DNA of 64,000 nucleotides, from contig NZ_CP072596.1 of the NCBI RefSeq assembly GCF_017815535.1, positions 248,001 through 312,000 on the forward strand. Reading direction: 5' to 3'. Positions 45,311 to 53,817 of the stretch are shown in pieces. Source of the DNA: Tessaracoccus sp. MC1865 (lineage in GTDB: Bacteria > Actinomycetota > Actinomycetes > Propionibacteriales > Propionibacteriaceae). Every line of letters starts with the position of its first letter. The first letter of the stretch is position 1. Below the pieces are notes generated by a model, which did not search any database, was not told the origin of the DNA, and saw only the letters and a program-made list of their open reading frames with translations. A program made the translations under genes and the position numbers.

Positions 45311-47170
45311 CTACTCGGCTTCGCCGTTCCACGCACACGCGTCGGCGACGGTCTGCGCACCCTCCTGCAACTCCTCCGGCGTGCCGGAGGGCGACGGTGA
45401 CGCCGTGGTCTCTTCTTCGGCGGGCGCCGGCGTCGAGGGGGCTGCCGAGGTGGGGGCAACCGACGTGGGCGCGACCGCTGTGGGCGTGGGCGACGGCGGG
45501 TTCAGCGCGTCCTCGACGGACTGGCGCATCGCCTCGAAATCCGGATCCGCGTACGAGTAGCCGTTCTTGCCCGGCGAGTAGACCAGCCGCTGCACCTTGG
45601 CGTCCTTGACGCGGAACGCCAGCTGCACGAAGGCCTTGAGGTCGCGCTGGGGGATGTCGGTGGTGACCATGTGGGACGCGGCCTGCGCGATGCCCTCGTA
45701 GCTGGTCAGCATCGTGGCGGGGTTCGCCTGCTTGATCACCGCGTCGATCAGGCACGACTGGCGAGCCATGCGGGAGTAGTCCGACGTGGTCTTGCGGCTC
45801 CGGGCGTACCACATGGCGTCGTAACCGTTGAGGCGCTGGTTCGGGCCCGGCAGGAGGCAGCGGTCCTCATCGCGACAGTTGGTGGCGGTGCCCTTCGGCA
45901 GCGGTTCGTTGATGTTGACCACGACGCCGCCCATGGCGTTGATGAGCTGCTGGAGGCCGTCGATGTCGAGCATCATGAAGTAGTCGATCTCCAGGCCCGT
46001 GATGCCCTCGACGCCTTCCTTCAGGGCCTCGGCGCCGCGGTAGGTGTTGCCCTGCAGCAGGTTGGGGTAGTCGAGTTCGACCTTGGCCCAGATGCTGTTG
46101 ACCAGCCATTCCGCCTCGGGTTCGCCTCGGAAGCCCCGGGGGAACGCCTCGGCCATCTCGGAATTCTCCGGGAACGGCGTGTACTGCACGTTGCGGGGGA
46201 TCTGCACCAGGAGGGTGTCGCCGGTGGCCGTGTCGATGGAGGCCACCATGATGGTGTCGGTCCGGACGCTGTACTTCTCCACCTCGTCCGCGCGGGCCTC
46301 GTTACCGTCGGCGCCCAGCAGCAGCACGTTGACCCGGGGGACGTCCTTCCAGGGGTCCACCTGCGGTTCGGTGGCCAGCGTGGGGCGCGAGGTGGACTGC
46401 ACGCCGCCGTCGCCGGTGTCGCCGCCGGGGCCGAAGACCCTCTCCACCAGCATGATCTGGTCGTGCGAGTAGCGGGCGCCCAACGCCGACGGTGCGCTGA
46501 CACCGAACGCCAGGGCGGCCACGATGGCGGCGCCCAGGAGCCTGCGTCCGTGCTGGAGGCCGCCGGGGCGGGTGGCGATGTGCGTGGTGGCGATGAGCGC
46601 CACCCACACCAGGCCCAGCACGATGAGGGAGACGCTGGCGCGGTTCAGGAAGTCGGGGTCGACGGCGATGCTGGCGAAGCTGGCGGTGTCGCGGAGCGCC
46701 CAGTTCAGGAAGTAGAGGCCCAGAGCCAGGGCGCCGAGCGCGGTGGCCGCGCCGACGACCTTCAACCAGCGCTGCGGCGCGCCCAGCAGGCCGGAGCCGG
46801 GCAGGACAGTCGACGCGGCGGTGAGCAGCAGGGAGGTGCGCAGCTTGCGGCGCTTCACCTCGTCGGGATGCAGCGACGCGCCAGGCTCTGCGATGGGGGT
46901 GCCGCCGAGCGTCACGGCCGGGGGAGTGGGGCGCGGCTTCGCGGTGGGACGGGGCTTGGGTTCCTCACCGAACGGCACGTCGGCCCACTCGTCGCGGGCC
47001 TGCAGGGCGCGTTGCGGGACGGGCGTCGGCTTGGCGCTGGCCCGGAACCAGCTGTGGTCCTCCAGGCGGGAGCGGTGCAGCGCCGACGTCTCCTCCGAGC
47101 CCTCCTCGGGCAGGTCGAAATCAGGCTCGTCGCCGAGGCTGTAGCCCCGTCGCGGCTTGTCGTCGCTCAT
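45311..47170 (-). CDS. LytR-CpsA-Psr (LCP) family glycopolymer ligase
   Basis: A 619-residue membrane protein. The N-terminal ~125 residues are cytoplasmic and proline-rich. Four helices follow (~128-240: LLLTAASTVLPGSGLL, VVGAATALGALALGLYFLNW, ASVSLIVLGLVWVALIATT, LLGAAIVAALAFGVSAP). The extracellular LCP domain (~295-550) carries VNVLLLGADGNEARADE, VRTDTIMVASIDTATG, LLVQIPRNVQ and YARSRKTTSDYSRMARQ, the conserved pyrophosphate-lipid-binding arginines and aspartates. It ends in a Ser/Thr/Pro tail. LCP enzymes transfer lipid-linked wall polymers onto peptidoglycan, so this is a candidate for attaching the glycan made upstream. ATG 47170 has GGGAG 5 bases before it. Confidence 0.93.
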   Translation of the reverse strand: MSDDKPRRGYSLGDEPDFDLPEEGSEETSALHRSRLEDHSWFRASAKPTPVPQRALQARDEWADVPFGEEPKPRPTAKPRPTPPAVTLGGTPIAEPGASLHPDEVKRRKLRTSLLLTAASTVLPGSGLLGAPQRWLKVVGAATALGALALGLYFLNWALRDTASFASIAVDPDFLNRASVSLIVLGLVWVALIATTHIATRPGGLQHGRRLLGAAIVAALAFGVSAPSALGARYSHDQIMLVERVFGPGGDTGDGGVQSTSRPTLATEPQVDPWKDVPRVNVLLLGADGNEARADEVEKYSVRTDTIMVASIDTATGDTLLVQIPRNVQYTPFPENSEMAEAFPRGFRGEPEAEWLVNSIWAKVELDYPNLLQGNTYRGAEALKEGVEGITGLEIDYFMMLDIDGLQQLINAMGGVVVNINEPLPKGTATNCRDEDRCLLPGPNQRLNGYDAMWYARSRKTTSDYSRMARQSCLIDAVIKQANPATMLTSYEGIAQAASHMVTTDIPQRDLKAFVQLAFRVKDAKVQRLVYSPGKNGYSYADPDFEAMRQSVEDALNPPSPTPTAVAPTSVAPTSAAPSTPAPAEEETTASPSPSGTPEELQEGAQTVADACAWNGEAE

Positions 47171-47216
47171 CCATGCTCCCTGGGTGGTCCTGCGCGCCAG
47201 TGTAACCCGCACTGTT

Positions 47217-47246
47217 TTGGCGCTCACCATTGTGCTCGGCTAGGCT
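47217..47246 (+). promoter_or_regulatory. Promoter of tRNA-Ser(GCU)
   Basis: TTGGCG (47217-47222) and TAGGCT (47241-47246) are separated by 18 bases, and the tRNA starts 11 bases later. The -35 lies within GTTTTGGCG, the same 9 bases as in front of tRNA-Arg at 49987. Confidence 0.6.
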
Positions 47247-47257
47247 GGTTCGGCACT

Positions 47258-47351
47258 GGAGGTGTCGCCTAGTCCGGTCTATGGCGCCCGCCTGCTAAGC
47301 GGGTTTCGAGCTTCAACTCGATCGCGGGTTCAAATCCCGCCACCTCCGCCA
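47258..47351 (+). tRNA. tRNA-Ser (anticodon GCU)
   Basis: Acceptor GGAGGTG pairs with CACCTCC. Anticodon stem CCCGC/GCGGG encloses loop CTGCTAA (anticodon GCT). It has a long variable arm, T-loop GTTCAAATC, discriminator G and encoded CCA. Reads AGC and AGU. Confidence 0.96.
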
Positions 47352-47360
47352 GTGAACCAG

Positions 47361-47380
47361 AACCCCCGTTTCGGGGGTTT
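47361..47380 (+). terminator. Intrinsic terminator after tRNA-Ser(GCU)
   Basis: AACCCCCG pairs with CGGGGGTT across a TTT loop, ending in TTT, 10 bases after the tRNA. Confidence 0.8.
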
Positions 47381-47448
47381 CTGCGTCTCCGGGGCTTTCA
47401 CCCCGCCGGCGTGACGCTCCGCGCCACTGTGCTTCCCGCCCGCGGCCC

Positions 47449-47454
47449 TAGGCT
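47449..47454 (+). promoter_or_regulatory. Predicted -10 of leaderless promoter
   Basis: TAGGCT lies 7 bases before ATG 47462. A nearer ATG at 47456 is only one base away and is less likely the start. Confidence 0.4.
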
Positions 47455-47461
47455 GATGCCC

Positions 47462-47878
47462 ATGGCTGGCCTCACTGATCTCGGCGCGATGCTGCGCGAA
47501 CTCTCCCCCTCCGTGCGCGACGGGCGCTTCGTCTACGTGCTCCGGGCCGACGACACCCTCGACGACTACGACTGGGAGGCGCTCGAGGTCGAGGCCCAGG
47601 CCGTGATCGTGGAGGAGGAGGGTCGCACGCTGGTCCTCGAGGAGGAGGTGGCGCTCGACTATGACAAGCAGTTCGACGGCGTCTTCGGCTGGATCACGCT
47701 CGAGGTGCATTCCTCCCTCCAGGCGGTGGGGCTGACCGCCGCCGTGTCCACCGCCCTCGCCGGGGCCGGGATCAGCTGCAACATGCTGGCCGGGCTGCAC
47801 CACGACCACCTCCTGGTGCCCATCGACAGCGTCTCCAACGCGCTCGAGATCCTGGAGCGGCTCAGCTCCGCCCCGTGA
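47462..47878 (+). CDS. ACT-domain protein
   Basis: A 138-residue soluble protein resembling the stand-alone ACT_3/ACT_7 type. DGRFVYVLRADDTLDDYDWE and RTLVLEEEVALDYD form the first half. GWITLEVHSSLQAVGLTAAV with GISCNMLAGLHHDHLLVP, an ACT-like strand-helix pattern, forms the second. ACT domains bind small ligands, often amino acids, but no partner enzyme is adjacent. The start is chosen by TAGGCT spacing. Confidence 0.75.
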   Translation: MAGLTDLGAMLRELSPSVRDGRFVYVLRADDTLDDYDWEALEVEAQAVIVEEEGRTLVLEEEVALDYDKQFDGVFGWITLEVHSSLQAVGLTAAVSTALAGAGISCNMLAGLHHDHLLVPIDSVSNALEILERLSSAP

Positions 47879-47880
47879 AC

Positions 47881-47937
47881 GTCCTCCAGATGGTCTCACC
47901 CTGCCCGAATCGGTGGGGGTGACCCCATCTGAAGGAC
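47881..47937. terminator. Long imperfect hairpin between convergent genes
   Basis: The 21 bases 47881-47901 (starting GTCCTCCAGATGG) and 47917-47937 (ending CCATCTGAAGGAC) are inverted copies with three mismatches and a 15-base loop. They lie exactly between the ACT-domain and ogt stops, probably a U-less bidirectional terminator. Confidence 0.6.
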
Positions 47938-47939
47938 AG

Positions 47940-48419
47940 TTACCGGGTCAGCCCGCGTTCGTGGGCCAGCAGGTACTCCTTGCGGTCCACGCCCCCGGCG
48001 TAGCCGACGAGCTTCCCTGAGCTGCCCACCACCCGGTGGCAGGGCACCACGATGCTGATGGGGTTGCGGCCCACGGCCGTGCCGACCGCACGTGAGGCCG
48101 ACGGGCGACCCAGCGCCGCGGCGATGTCGCCGTAGGTGAGCGTCTCGCCGTAGGGGATGGCGGCCATCTCCGACCACACCGAGCGCTGGAACTCCGTGCC
48201 CACCGGGTTCAGCGGGAGGTCGAAGACGGTGCGCTCACCGTCGAAGTACTCGCGCAGCTGCTGTGTGACCTCGGGGAGGGCGTCGTCCACCCGTTCGCCG
48301 TACGTCTCCGGGCCGGGCGCGTGCCGGTGCTCGACCATGTAGATGGCCGCCAGCCCGCCGTCGCGCTCGACGATCGTGAGGGCGCCGATGGGGCTGTCCA
48401 TGATGCTGTAGGTGCTCAT
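47940..48419 (-). CDS. ogt: Methylated-DNA--protein-cysteine methyltransferase
   Basis: A 159-residue suicide repair protein that moves the methyl group from O6-methylguanine to its own cysteine. The acceptor is C127 in the invariant PCHRV motif. YGETLTYGDIAAALGRPSASR and AVGTAVGRNPISIVVPC make the DNA-binding helix and active-site wall. ATG 48419 overlaps the stop of the Ada-AlkA gene by 4 bases, so alkylation-repair functions are coupled in one operon. Confidence 0.95.
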   Translation of the reverse strand: MSTYSIMDSPIGALTIVERDGGLAAIYMVEHRHAPGPETYGERVDDALPEVTQQLREYFDGERTVFDLPLNPVGTEFQRSVWSEMAAIPYGETLTYGDIAAALGRPSASRAVGTAVGRNPISIVVPCHRVVGSSGKLVGYAGGVDRKEYLLAHERGLTR

Positions 48420-49903
48420 TGATCCTCCGGGTGGCAGGCCGGACGGCCCGGGATGGTGTTGACGGCGTGGGGTGTGAGGGCCCACAGGTACTGGGTGGCG
48501 TAGCTGCGCCAGGGGCGCCAGGAGTCGTTGCCTGCGAGGCTGATCCCGAGTGCCTCGGCGCCGCGGACGACGCCGAGGTCGGTGGCGGGGAGGGCGTCGG
48601 GGTCGCCGAGCCCTCGCATCGCGATCATCTCGATGCTCCAAAGGCCGATCCCCTTCAGGCCGGCCAGGGTGCGCCGAACCTCGGCGCGGTCGGCCCCGAC
48701 GCCTAAATCGAGTTCACTCCCGGCCAGCGCGCGGGCCAACCGACGCAGCGTCTGGCGGCGCGAGTCCGGGAAGGCCAGTGCCGAGTCGGGAACCTCCGCC
48801 ACGGCCTCGGCGGTGGGGAACAGGTGAGTGAGCCCCCGGACGGGGGTGTCGACGGCGGCGCCCACCGCCGCGACCAACCGCGCCCCGTGGGTCTGGGCCG
48901 CAGCGGTGGACACCTGCTGCCCGAGGATGATCCGCACGGCCAACTCGTCACCGTCGACGCTGCGGGGGATCCGGCGACCGGGATGCTTCCGCACGAGCGC
49001 GCCCAGGTGGGGGTCGCGGCCGAGGTGGTCGGCGACCGCGACGGGGTCGGCGTCGAGGTCGAGCAGGCGCCGCACGCGTGAGATGGCGGTGGGGAGTTGT
49101 GAGACGTCGGTGAGCCCGAGGCGGGCGCGGACGCCACCGGCGCCGGCCGGCCAGAGCGACACCACCCCGTACCCCGAGGGGAGCCGCAGGGTCCGGTGGT
49201 AGGCGCCGTCGTGGAAGGACTCGACGCCGGGGATCGCGGTCGCGATGAGGTGCCCGAACACGTTGCAGGGGCAGAAGGGGGTGCGGGTGGGGAGGGTGAG
49301 GTCGACGAAGGTCAGGCCCCCGCTCGACGGCGTGGGCCGCCGTCGGGTGCGGGCGCGCAGCTCGGTGGGGGTGGCGGCGTAGACCTCGGCGATCGTGGCG
49401 TTGAACGAGCGGAGGCTGGAGAAACCCGACGCGTAGGCGACATCCGTGAGGCGCAGGTCGGTCGCCTCCAGCAGGGTGCGCGCGGTGTGCGCCCGCCGCG
49501 TGCGGGCCAGGGCGACGGGCCCGGCGCCCACGCCGTCGGCGAGGAGCCGCTGCAACTGGCGCGGCGAGTAGCCCAGCGTGGCGGCCAGCCCCGGGACGCC
49601 CTCCCGGTCCACCACGCCGTCGTCGATGAGGCGCATGGCCCGGGCGACGGTGTCGCCGCGCACGTCCCATTCCGGCGACCCCGGGGCCGCCCCCGGGAGG
49701 CAACGCTTGCACGCGCGGAACCCGGCGGCCTGCGCGGCCGCGGCGGTGGGGTAGAACCGCACGTTGCTGGCCTGCGGGGTGCGCGCCGGGCAGGAGGGCC
49801 GGCAGTAGATGCCGGTGGACGTGACGCCGGTGTAGAACACCCCGTCGAAGCGCGCGTCCTTCGCGCGGATCGCCCTGAGGCAGGCGGCTTCGTCGGTGTG
49901 CAT
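48416..49903 (-). CDS. alkA: Ada-AlkA fusion: AraC-type regulator with 3-methyladenine DNA glycosylase
   Basis: 495 residues. Residues 1-75 are the Ada zinc domain with C34, C38, C65 and C68 (GIYCRPSCPAR, RACKRCLPG). C34 would take methyl from phosphotriesters and switch on DNA binding. Residues ~85-185 are an AraC-type double helix-turn-helix (LAATLGYSPRQLQRLLADG, DVAYASGFSSLRSFNATIAE). Residues ~195-495 are the AlkA glycosylase with helix-hairpin-helix LAGLKGIGLWSIEMIAMRGL and catalytic D442 in ATDLGVVRG. It senses methylation, probably activates its own operon, and removes alkylated bases. The O6-methylguanine transferase part of classical Ada is absent but supplied by the overlapping ogt gene. 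Confidence 0.95.
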   Translation of the reverse strand: MHTDEAACLRAIRAKDARFDGVFYTGVTSTGIYCRPSCPARTPQASNVRFYPTAAAAQAAGFRACKRCLPGAAPGSPEWDVRGDTVARAMRLIDDGVVDREGVPGLAATLGYSPRQLQRLLADGVGAGPVALARTRRAHTARTLLEATDLRLTDVAYASGFSSLRSFNATIAEVYAATPTELRARTRRRPTPSSGGLTFVDLTLPTRTPFCPCNVFGHLIATAIPGVESFHDGAYHRTLRLPSGYGVVSLWPAGAGGVRARLGLTDVSQLPTAISRVRRLLDLDADPVAVADHLGRDPHLGALVRKHPGRRIPRSVDGDELAVRIILGQQVSTAAAQTHGARLVAAVGAAVDTPVRGLTHLFPTAEAVAEVPDSALAFPDSRRQTLRRLARALAGSELDLGVGADRAEVRRTLAGLKGIGLWSIEMIAMRGLGDPDALPATDLGVVRGAEALGISLAGNDSWRPWRSYATQYLWALTPHAVNTIPGRPACHPEDQ

Positions 49904-49989
49904 GCCTCCAGTGTGGCTGACGACGACTGCCTGAACTAGCAGGAATGCGACACGACGGTGACGCGGATTTCCGTGGACGAGGCCCCGTT

Positions 49990-50019
49990 TTGGCGAATCG
50001 GCGAAGAACCGCGTATAGT
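49990..50019 (+). promoter_or_regulatory. Promoter of tRNA-Arg(ACG)
   Basis: TTGGCG (49990-49995) and TATAGT (50014-50019) are spaced by 18 bases, 14 bases before the tRNA. It shares GTTTTGGCG and the 18-base spacing with the tRNA-Ser(GCU) promoter. Confidence 0.65.
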
Positions 50020-50033
50020 CTCTTCTTGCCCAA

Positions 50034-50109
50034 GCGCTCGTGGCTCAACGGATAGAGCATCTGACTACGGATCAGAAGGTTGCAGGTTCGAATCCTGCCG
50101 AGCGCGCCA
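50034..50109 (+). tRNA. tRNA-Arg (anticodon ACG)
   Basis: 76 bases including encoded CCA. Acceptor GCGCTCG pairs with CGAGCGC. Anticodon stem TCTGA/TCAGA encloses loop CTACGGA (anticodon ACG, to be inosine-modified). T-loop GTTCGAATC. Reads CGU, CGC and CGA. Confidence 0.97.
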
Positions 50110-50113
50110 GCGG

Positions 50114-50147
50114 AAGGCCTAGCCGGTCAATGACCGGCTAGGCCTTT
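50114..50147 (+). terminator. Intrinsic terminator after tRNA-Arg
   Basis: AAGGCCTAGCCGGTCA and TGACCGGCTAGGCCTT are perfect 16-base inverted copies around one base, so the tip must open. TTTC follows. Strong stem 5 bases after the tRNA. Confidence 0.85.
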
Positions 50148-50289
50148 CTTCATGTCATGGCAGCCACCCTTTTGCACGCGTTCTTGGCGGGATGAACGCC
50201 CGCCGGTGAGCCGATCCCCTGATTAAACTCGACCGATCCCCAACGCCGTCGGATCCAGCCGTCAGGCGCCCGATCAAGGAGAGTCGCGC

Positions 50290-52551
50290 ATGGCCACGAA
50301 GAAGTCTCCCGCGAAGAAGTCCGCCAAGCCCCAGCAGGCCGCCGTCGACGAGGGCGCCCTCTCCGTTCCGCCGCCCGGCCCCGGTGTCGAGAACCCGGCC
50401 GTGGAGGAACCGACCGCCCCCACGGCGCCGCCCCCGCCCAAGCCCTCACAGCAGGGGCCCGACACGGTCACCCCGACGGGAGCGCCCACCGGGGCGCCTG
50501 CGGAGGCGGTGGGCCAGCAAGGCGAGTTCCTCACGACGTCGGTCGGCGCCCGGCTCCGGGAGACTGACCGTTCGCTCAAGGCCGGGCCCCGTGGGCCGAT
50601 TCTCCTGCAGGACCACCACCTGAGGGAGAAGATCACCCATTTCGACCACGAGCGCATCCCGGAGCGGGTGGTCCACGCCCGTGGCACCGGCGCGCACGGC
50701 GTGTTCGTGGCCAACGGGCGCGCGACGAAGATCTGCCGCGCCGCGTTCCTGAAGAAGGGCGTCGAGACGCCGACGTTCGTGCGGTTCTCCACCGTCGTCG
50801 GGTTTCGTGGGTCGTCGGACACGGTCCGCGACACCCGCGGATTCGCCACGAAGTTCTACACCTCTGAGGGCAACTACGACCTGGTGGGCAACAACATGCC
50901 GGTCTTCTTCATCCAGGACGGCATCAAGTTCCCCGATGTCGTTCATGCGGTCAAGCCCGAACCCGACAAGGAGATCCCCCAGGCGCAGAGCGCGCACGAC
51001 ACCTTCTGGGATTTCGTGACCCTGCACACCGAGGCGCAGGCCCACACGGCCTGGAACATGTCGGACCGCGGCATCCCGCTGTCGTATCGGATGATGGAGG
51101 GTTTCGGGGTCCACACGTTCCGCCTGATGAACGACGCCGGTGAGACCAGCCTGGCCAAGTTCCACTGGAAGCCGCGACAGGGCGTGCATTCGCAGGTGTG
51201 GGAAGAGACCCAGCTCACCGCCGGCAACGACCCCGACTTCCACCGTCGCGACCTCTACGACGCCATCGACGCGGGCGCCTACCCGTCCTGGGACCTCGGC
51301 GTGCAGGTGATGCCGGACACCGAGGAAGAGACGTTCGAGGGCATTGACCTGCTCGACCCGACGAAGCTCGTGCCCGAGGAGCTGTGTCCGGTGGAGATCA
51401 TCGGCACCATGACGCTCAATCGGCGGCCCATCAACTTCTTCGCCGAGACCGAGCAGGTGATGTTCAACCCCGCTCACTTGGTGCCCGGTATCGACTTCAC
51501 CAACGACCCGCTCCTGCAGGCGCGGCTGTTCTCCTACGTCGACACCCAGATCACTCGGCTGGGCGGCCCGAACTTCAGCCAGATACCCATCAACCGGGCC
51601 CATTGCCCAGTCAACGACATGTTCCGCGACGGCTTCCACCAGCACGCCGTGCACGGCGGGGTGGCGCCCTACAAGCCCAACTCCCTCGACGGCGGGAACC
51701 CGGCGGAGGCAACCGATGAGGACGCAGCGTTCATCGACATCCCCACGCCGGTGGCGGGGGACAAGACGCGGGAGCGCCCGGCGAGCTTCGAGGATCACTT
51801 CAGCCAGGCGACGCTGTTCGTCCGCTCCCTGAGCCCAGTGGAGCGGCAGCACCTGGCGCGGGCCTACACCTTCGAACTCGGCAAGTGCTACGAGGAGGCG
51901 ATCAAGGTGCGCCAACTGGCATGCCTGGCCAACATCGACGCCGAACTCTGCGCCCAGGTGGCGCAGGGCCTCGGGCTGCCGGCGCCGAAGCCGGCGGTTC
52001 CGCCGGCAGACGTCGAGCCCAGCCCGGCTCTGTCGCAGGTGGGCCAGAAGTGGCCTGTGACCGGGCGGAAGGTTGCACTCGTGGTCGACGCCGACACCGC
52101 CCCGAAGACGATCGCGGCGGCGAAGGACGCAGTGCTGGCCGCTGGGATGGTGCCGTTCGTCACGGCTCCGCACGGCGGAAAGCTCGGCGACGTGGTGGTG
52201 GACCGGACGTTCCTCACCGCCGCCTCGGTCGAGTTCGACGCGGTGATCGTGGTTGACGCCCCCGAGCCTGCACCGGATGCCCTTCCGACGTTCGACGCCA
52301 AGGCGGGTCAGGACACCGTCGGCCAGCCCGTGGATCCGCGGGTGGTGAAGCTGGTGGCCGAGATGTACCGGCACTGCAAGGCGATCGGCGTCGAGCCGGG
52401 GTCCAGGGAGGTGCTGGCGGCCGCCGGAGTGCCACTGGACGCCCCCGGCGTGCTGACCGGGGAGACTGAGGAACTCGTGGCCGGTCTGGCCGAGCTCCTG
52501 GCCAGCCATCGGGTGTGGGAGAGGTTCCCCGCACCCGCCCCGGCCAGCTGA
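50290..52551 (+). CDS. katE: Large-subunit catalase (KatE/HPII type)
   Basis: 753 residues. It dismutates hydrogen peroxide with heme. The N-terminal ~85 residues are an unusual Lys/Pro/Ala-rich extension. The core has distal H129 in ERVVHARGTGAHG, LVGNNMPVFF with the conserved asparagine, and proximal heme ligand Y416 in RLFSYVDTQ. Residues ~590-753 are the C-terminal flavodoxin/DJ-1-like domain (KVALVVDADTAPKTIAAAKD) of large catalases, whose role is structural. AAGGAGAG precedes ATG 50290. It is monocistronic or read with the P450 gene 32 bases downstream. Confidence 0.96.
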   Translation: MATKKSPAKKSAKPQQAAVDEGALSVPPPGPGVENPAVEEPTAPTAPPPPKPSQQGPDTVTPTGAPTGAPAEAVGQQGEFLTTSVGARLRETDRSLKAGPRGPILLQDHHLREKITHFDHERIPERVVHARGTGAHGVFVANGRATKICRAAFLKKGVETPTFVRFSTVVGFRGSSDTVRDTRGFATKFYTSEGNYDLVGNNMPVFFIQDGIKFPDVVHAVKPEPDKEIPQAQSAHDTFWDFVTLHTEAQAHTAWNMSDRGIPLSYRMMEGFGVHTFRLMNDAGETSLAKFHWKPRQGVHSQVWEETQLTAGNDPDFHRRDLYDAIDAGAYPSWDLGVQVMPDTEEETFEGIDLLDPTKLVPEELCPVEIIGTMTLNRRPINFFAETEQVMFNPAHLVPGIDFTNDPLLQARLFSYVDTQITRLGGPNFSQIPINRAHCPVNDMFRDGFHQHAVHGGVAPYKPNSLDGGNPAEATDEDAAFIDIPTPVAGDKTRERPASFEDHFSQATLFVRSLSPVERQHLARAYTFELGKCYEEAIKVRQLACLANIDAELCAQVAQGLGLPAPKPAVPPADVEPSPALSQVGQKWPVTGRKVALVVDADTAPKTIAAAKDAVLAAGMVPFVTAPHGGKLGDVVVDRTFLTAASVEFDAVIVVDAPEPAPDALPTFDAKAGQDTVGQPVDPRVVKLVAEMYRHCKAIGVEPGSREVLAAAGVPLDAPGVLTGETEELVAGLAELLASHRVWERFPAPAPAS

Positions 52552-52571
52552 GTCTGGGCCGGGCGCGGGAG

Positions 52572-52577
52572 TAGGCT
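52572..52577 (+). promoter_or_regulatory. Predicted -10 of leaderless P450 promoter
   Basis: TAGGCT lies 6 bases before ATG 52584, with no Shine-Dalgarno sequence between. Confidence 0.4.
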
Positions 52578-52583
52578 GATGAG

Positions 52584-53777
52584 ATGAGCGATGGCGCTTG
52601 CAGACGGATCTCCGTCGAGCCGGGGGAGTCCACGTCGCCCAGCGTGGAGTGCTTCGACGGCGTCTGGCGGATCCGCTCCACGGAGGCCGTCCGCCAGATC
52701 CTGAGGGAGCGCGACGCCACCACACAGGCCGGCTTCAACTCCGAGTCCATCCCGGACGGCACCATGGCCGATCAGCCCATCCTGTTCGTGGACGGGCAGC
52801 CGCACCGGCAGCAGCGCAGCAAGATCGCCCGCTTCTTCGCGCCCAAGACGGTGGCCACCCGCTATCGCGGGCTGATGGAAGCGCGTGCGGACGCACTGGT
52901 GGCCGAGATGGCGGCCAAGGGCCGGGCACAACTCGACGACGTGTCGCTGCGCTATTCGACGGAGGTCGCGGCGAAGGTGATCGGCCTCACCGATTCGCGT
53001 CGACGTGGGCTGGCGCGTCGTCTGGAGCGCTTGCTGGACCAGCCGGTCTACGACCCGGCCTCAGACCGAGCCGAGGGACCGGTCCGGGCAGCTCTTCGGG
53101 CGCTCCGCGGGGCGGCGCCGATGGCCTGGTTCTACTTCTGGGACGTGCGCCCCGCCATTCGGGCCCGCAGGCGACAGCCGCAGGAAGACGTCATCAGCCA
53201 CCTCATCGACGAGGGGTACGGCGCCCCGGCCATCCTCATCGAGTGCGTCACCTACGGCGCGGCGGGCATGGCCACCACCCGCGAGTTCATCTCGATGGCG
53301 GCCCTTCACCTGTTGCGCGACGACGCACTGCGCTCGCGCTACGTCGTGGCCCCCGACGACGAGCGCTACGCGATCCTCCACGAGATCCTGCGGCTGGAGC
53401 CGATCATCGGTCACCTGTACCGGAGGGCGGAGAAGGAGTTCACGTTCACGGACGCGGGCGCCACCCACACGGTGCGGGCGGGGCAGCTCCTCGACCTGCA
53501 CATCCGCCAGGCAAATGCAGACCCGGCCACCGTCGGTGACTCGCCGTTGGACCTCTGCCCCGGCCGGGAGCTGCCCCGCGGCATCGGCCCCGAAGTGATG
53601 AGCTTCGGCGATGGGCCCCACAAATGCCCGGGCAACGCGTTGGCGATCCAGGAGTCCGACATCCTGCTGACGAGGCTCTTCGCGCACCCCGTCTCGCTGG
53701 TGGGCGAGCCGGCCCTCGGCTGGGACGAGGTCATCTCCGGCTACGCGCTACGCAACGTCAGGATCGCCGTCGGCTGA
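52584..53777 (+). CDS. Cytochrome P450
   Basis: A 397-residue soluble bacterial P450. The heme loop is FGDGPHKCPGNALA with thiolate ligand C348. The K-helix E-x-x-R is in HEILRLEPII. The I-helix segment is YGAAGMATTREF, where the usual acid-threonine pair reads A-T-T, so oxygen activation may differ slightly or be substrate assisted. There is no N-terminal membrane anchor. No ferredoxin or reductase is adjacent. Substrate unknown. It follows katE in the same direction; an oxidative-stress link is only a possibility. Convergent with the DUF222 gene. Confidence 0.92.
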   Translation: MSDGACRRISVEPGESTSPSVECFDGVWRIRSTEAVRQILRERDATTQAGFNSESIPDGTMADQPILFVDGQPHRQQRSKIARFFAPKTVATRYRGLMEARADALVAEMAAKGRAQLDDVSLRYSTEVAAKVIGLTDSRRRGLARRLERLLDQPVYDPASDRAEGPVRAALRALRGAAPMAWFYFWDVRPAIRARRRQPQEDVISHLIDEGYGAPAILIECVTYGAAGMATTREFISMAALHLLRDDALRSRYVVAPDDERYAILHEILRLEPIIGHLYRRAEKEFTFTDAGATHTVRAGQLLDLHIRQANADPATVGDSPLDLCPGRELPRGIGPEVMSFGDGPHKCPGNALAIQESDILLTRLFAHPVSLVGEPALGWDEVISGYALRNVRIAVG

Positions 53778-53817
53778 GGCCCGTCACCGGAAGAAGCCGC
53801 AGAGGTGAGGCAGGGAG

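Noticed and set aside
47258-47380. Integration (att) site at tRNA-Ser(GCU)
   Set aside because: No integrase, phage genes or repeated 3' tRNA fragment found downstream in the window.
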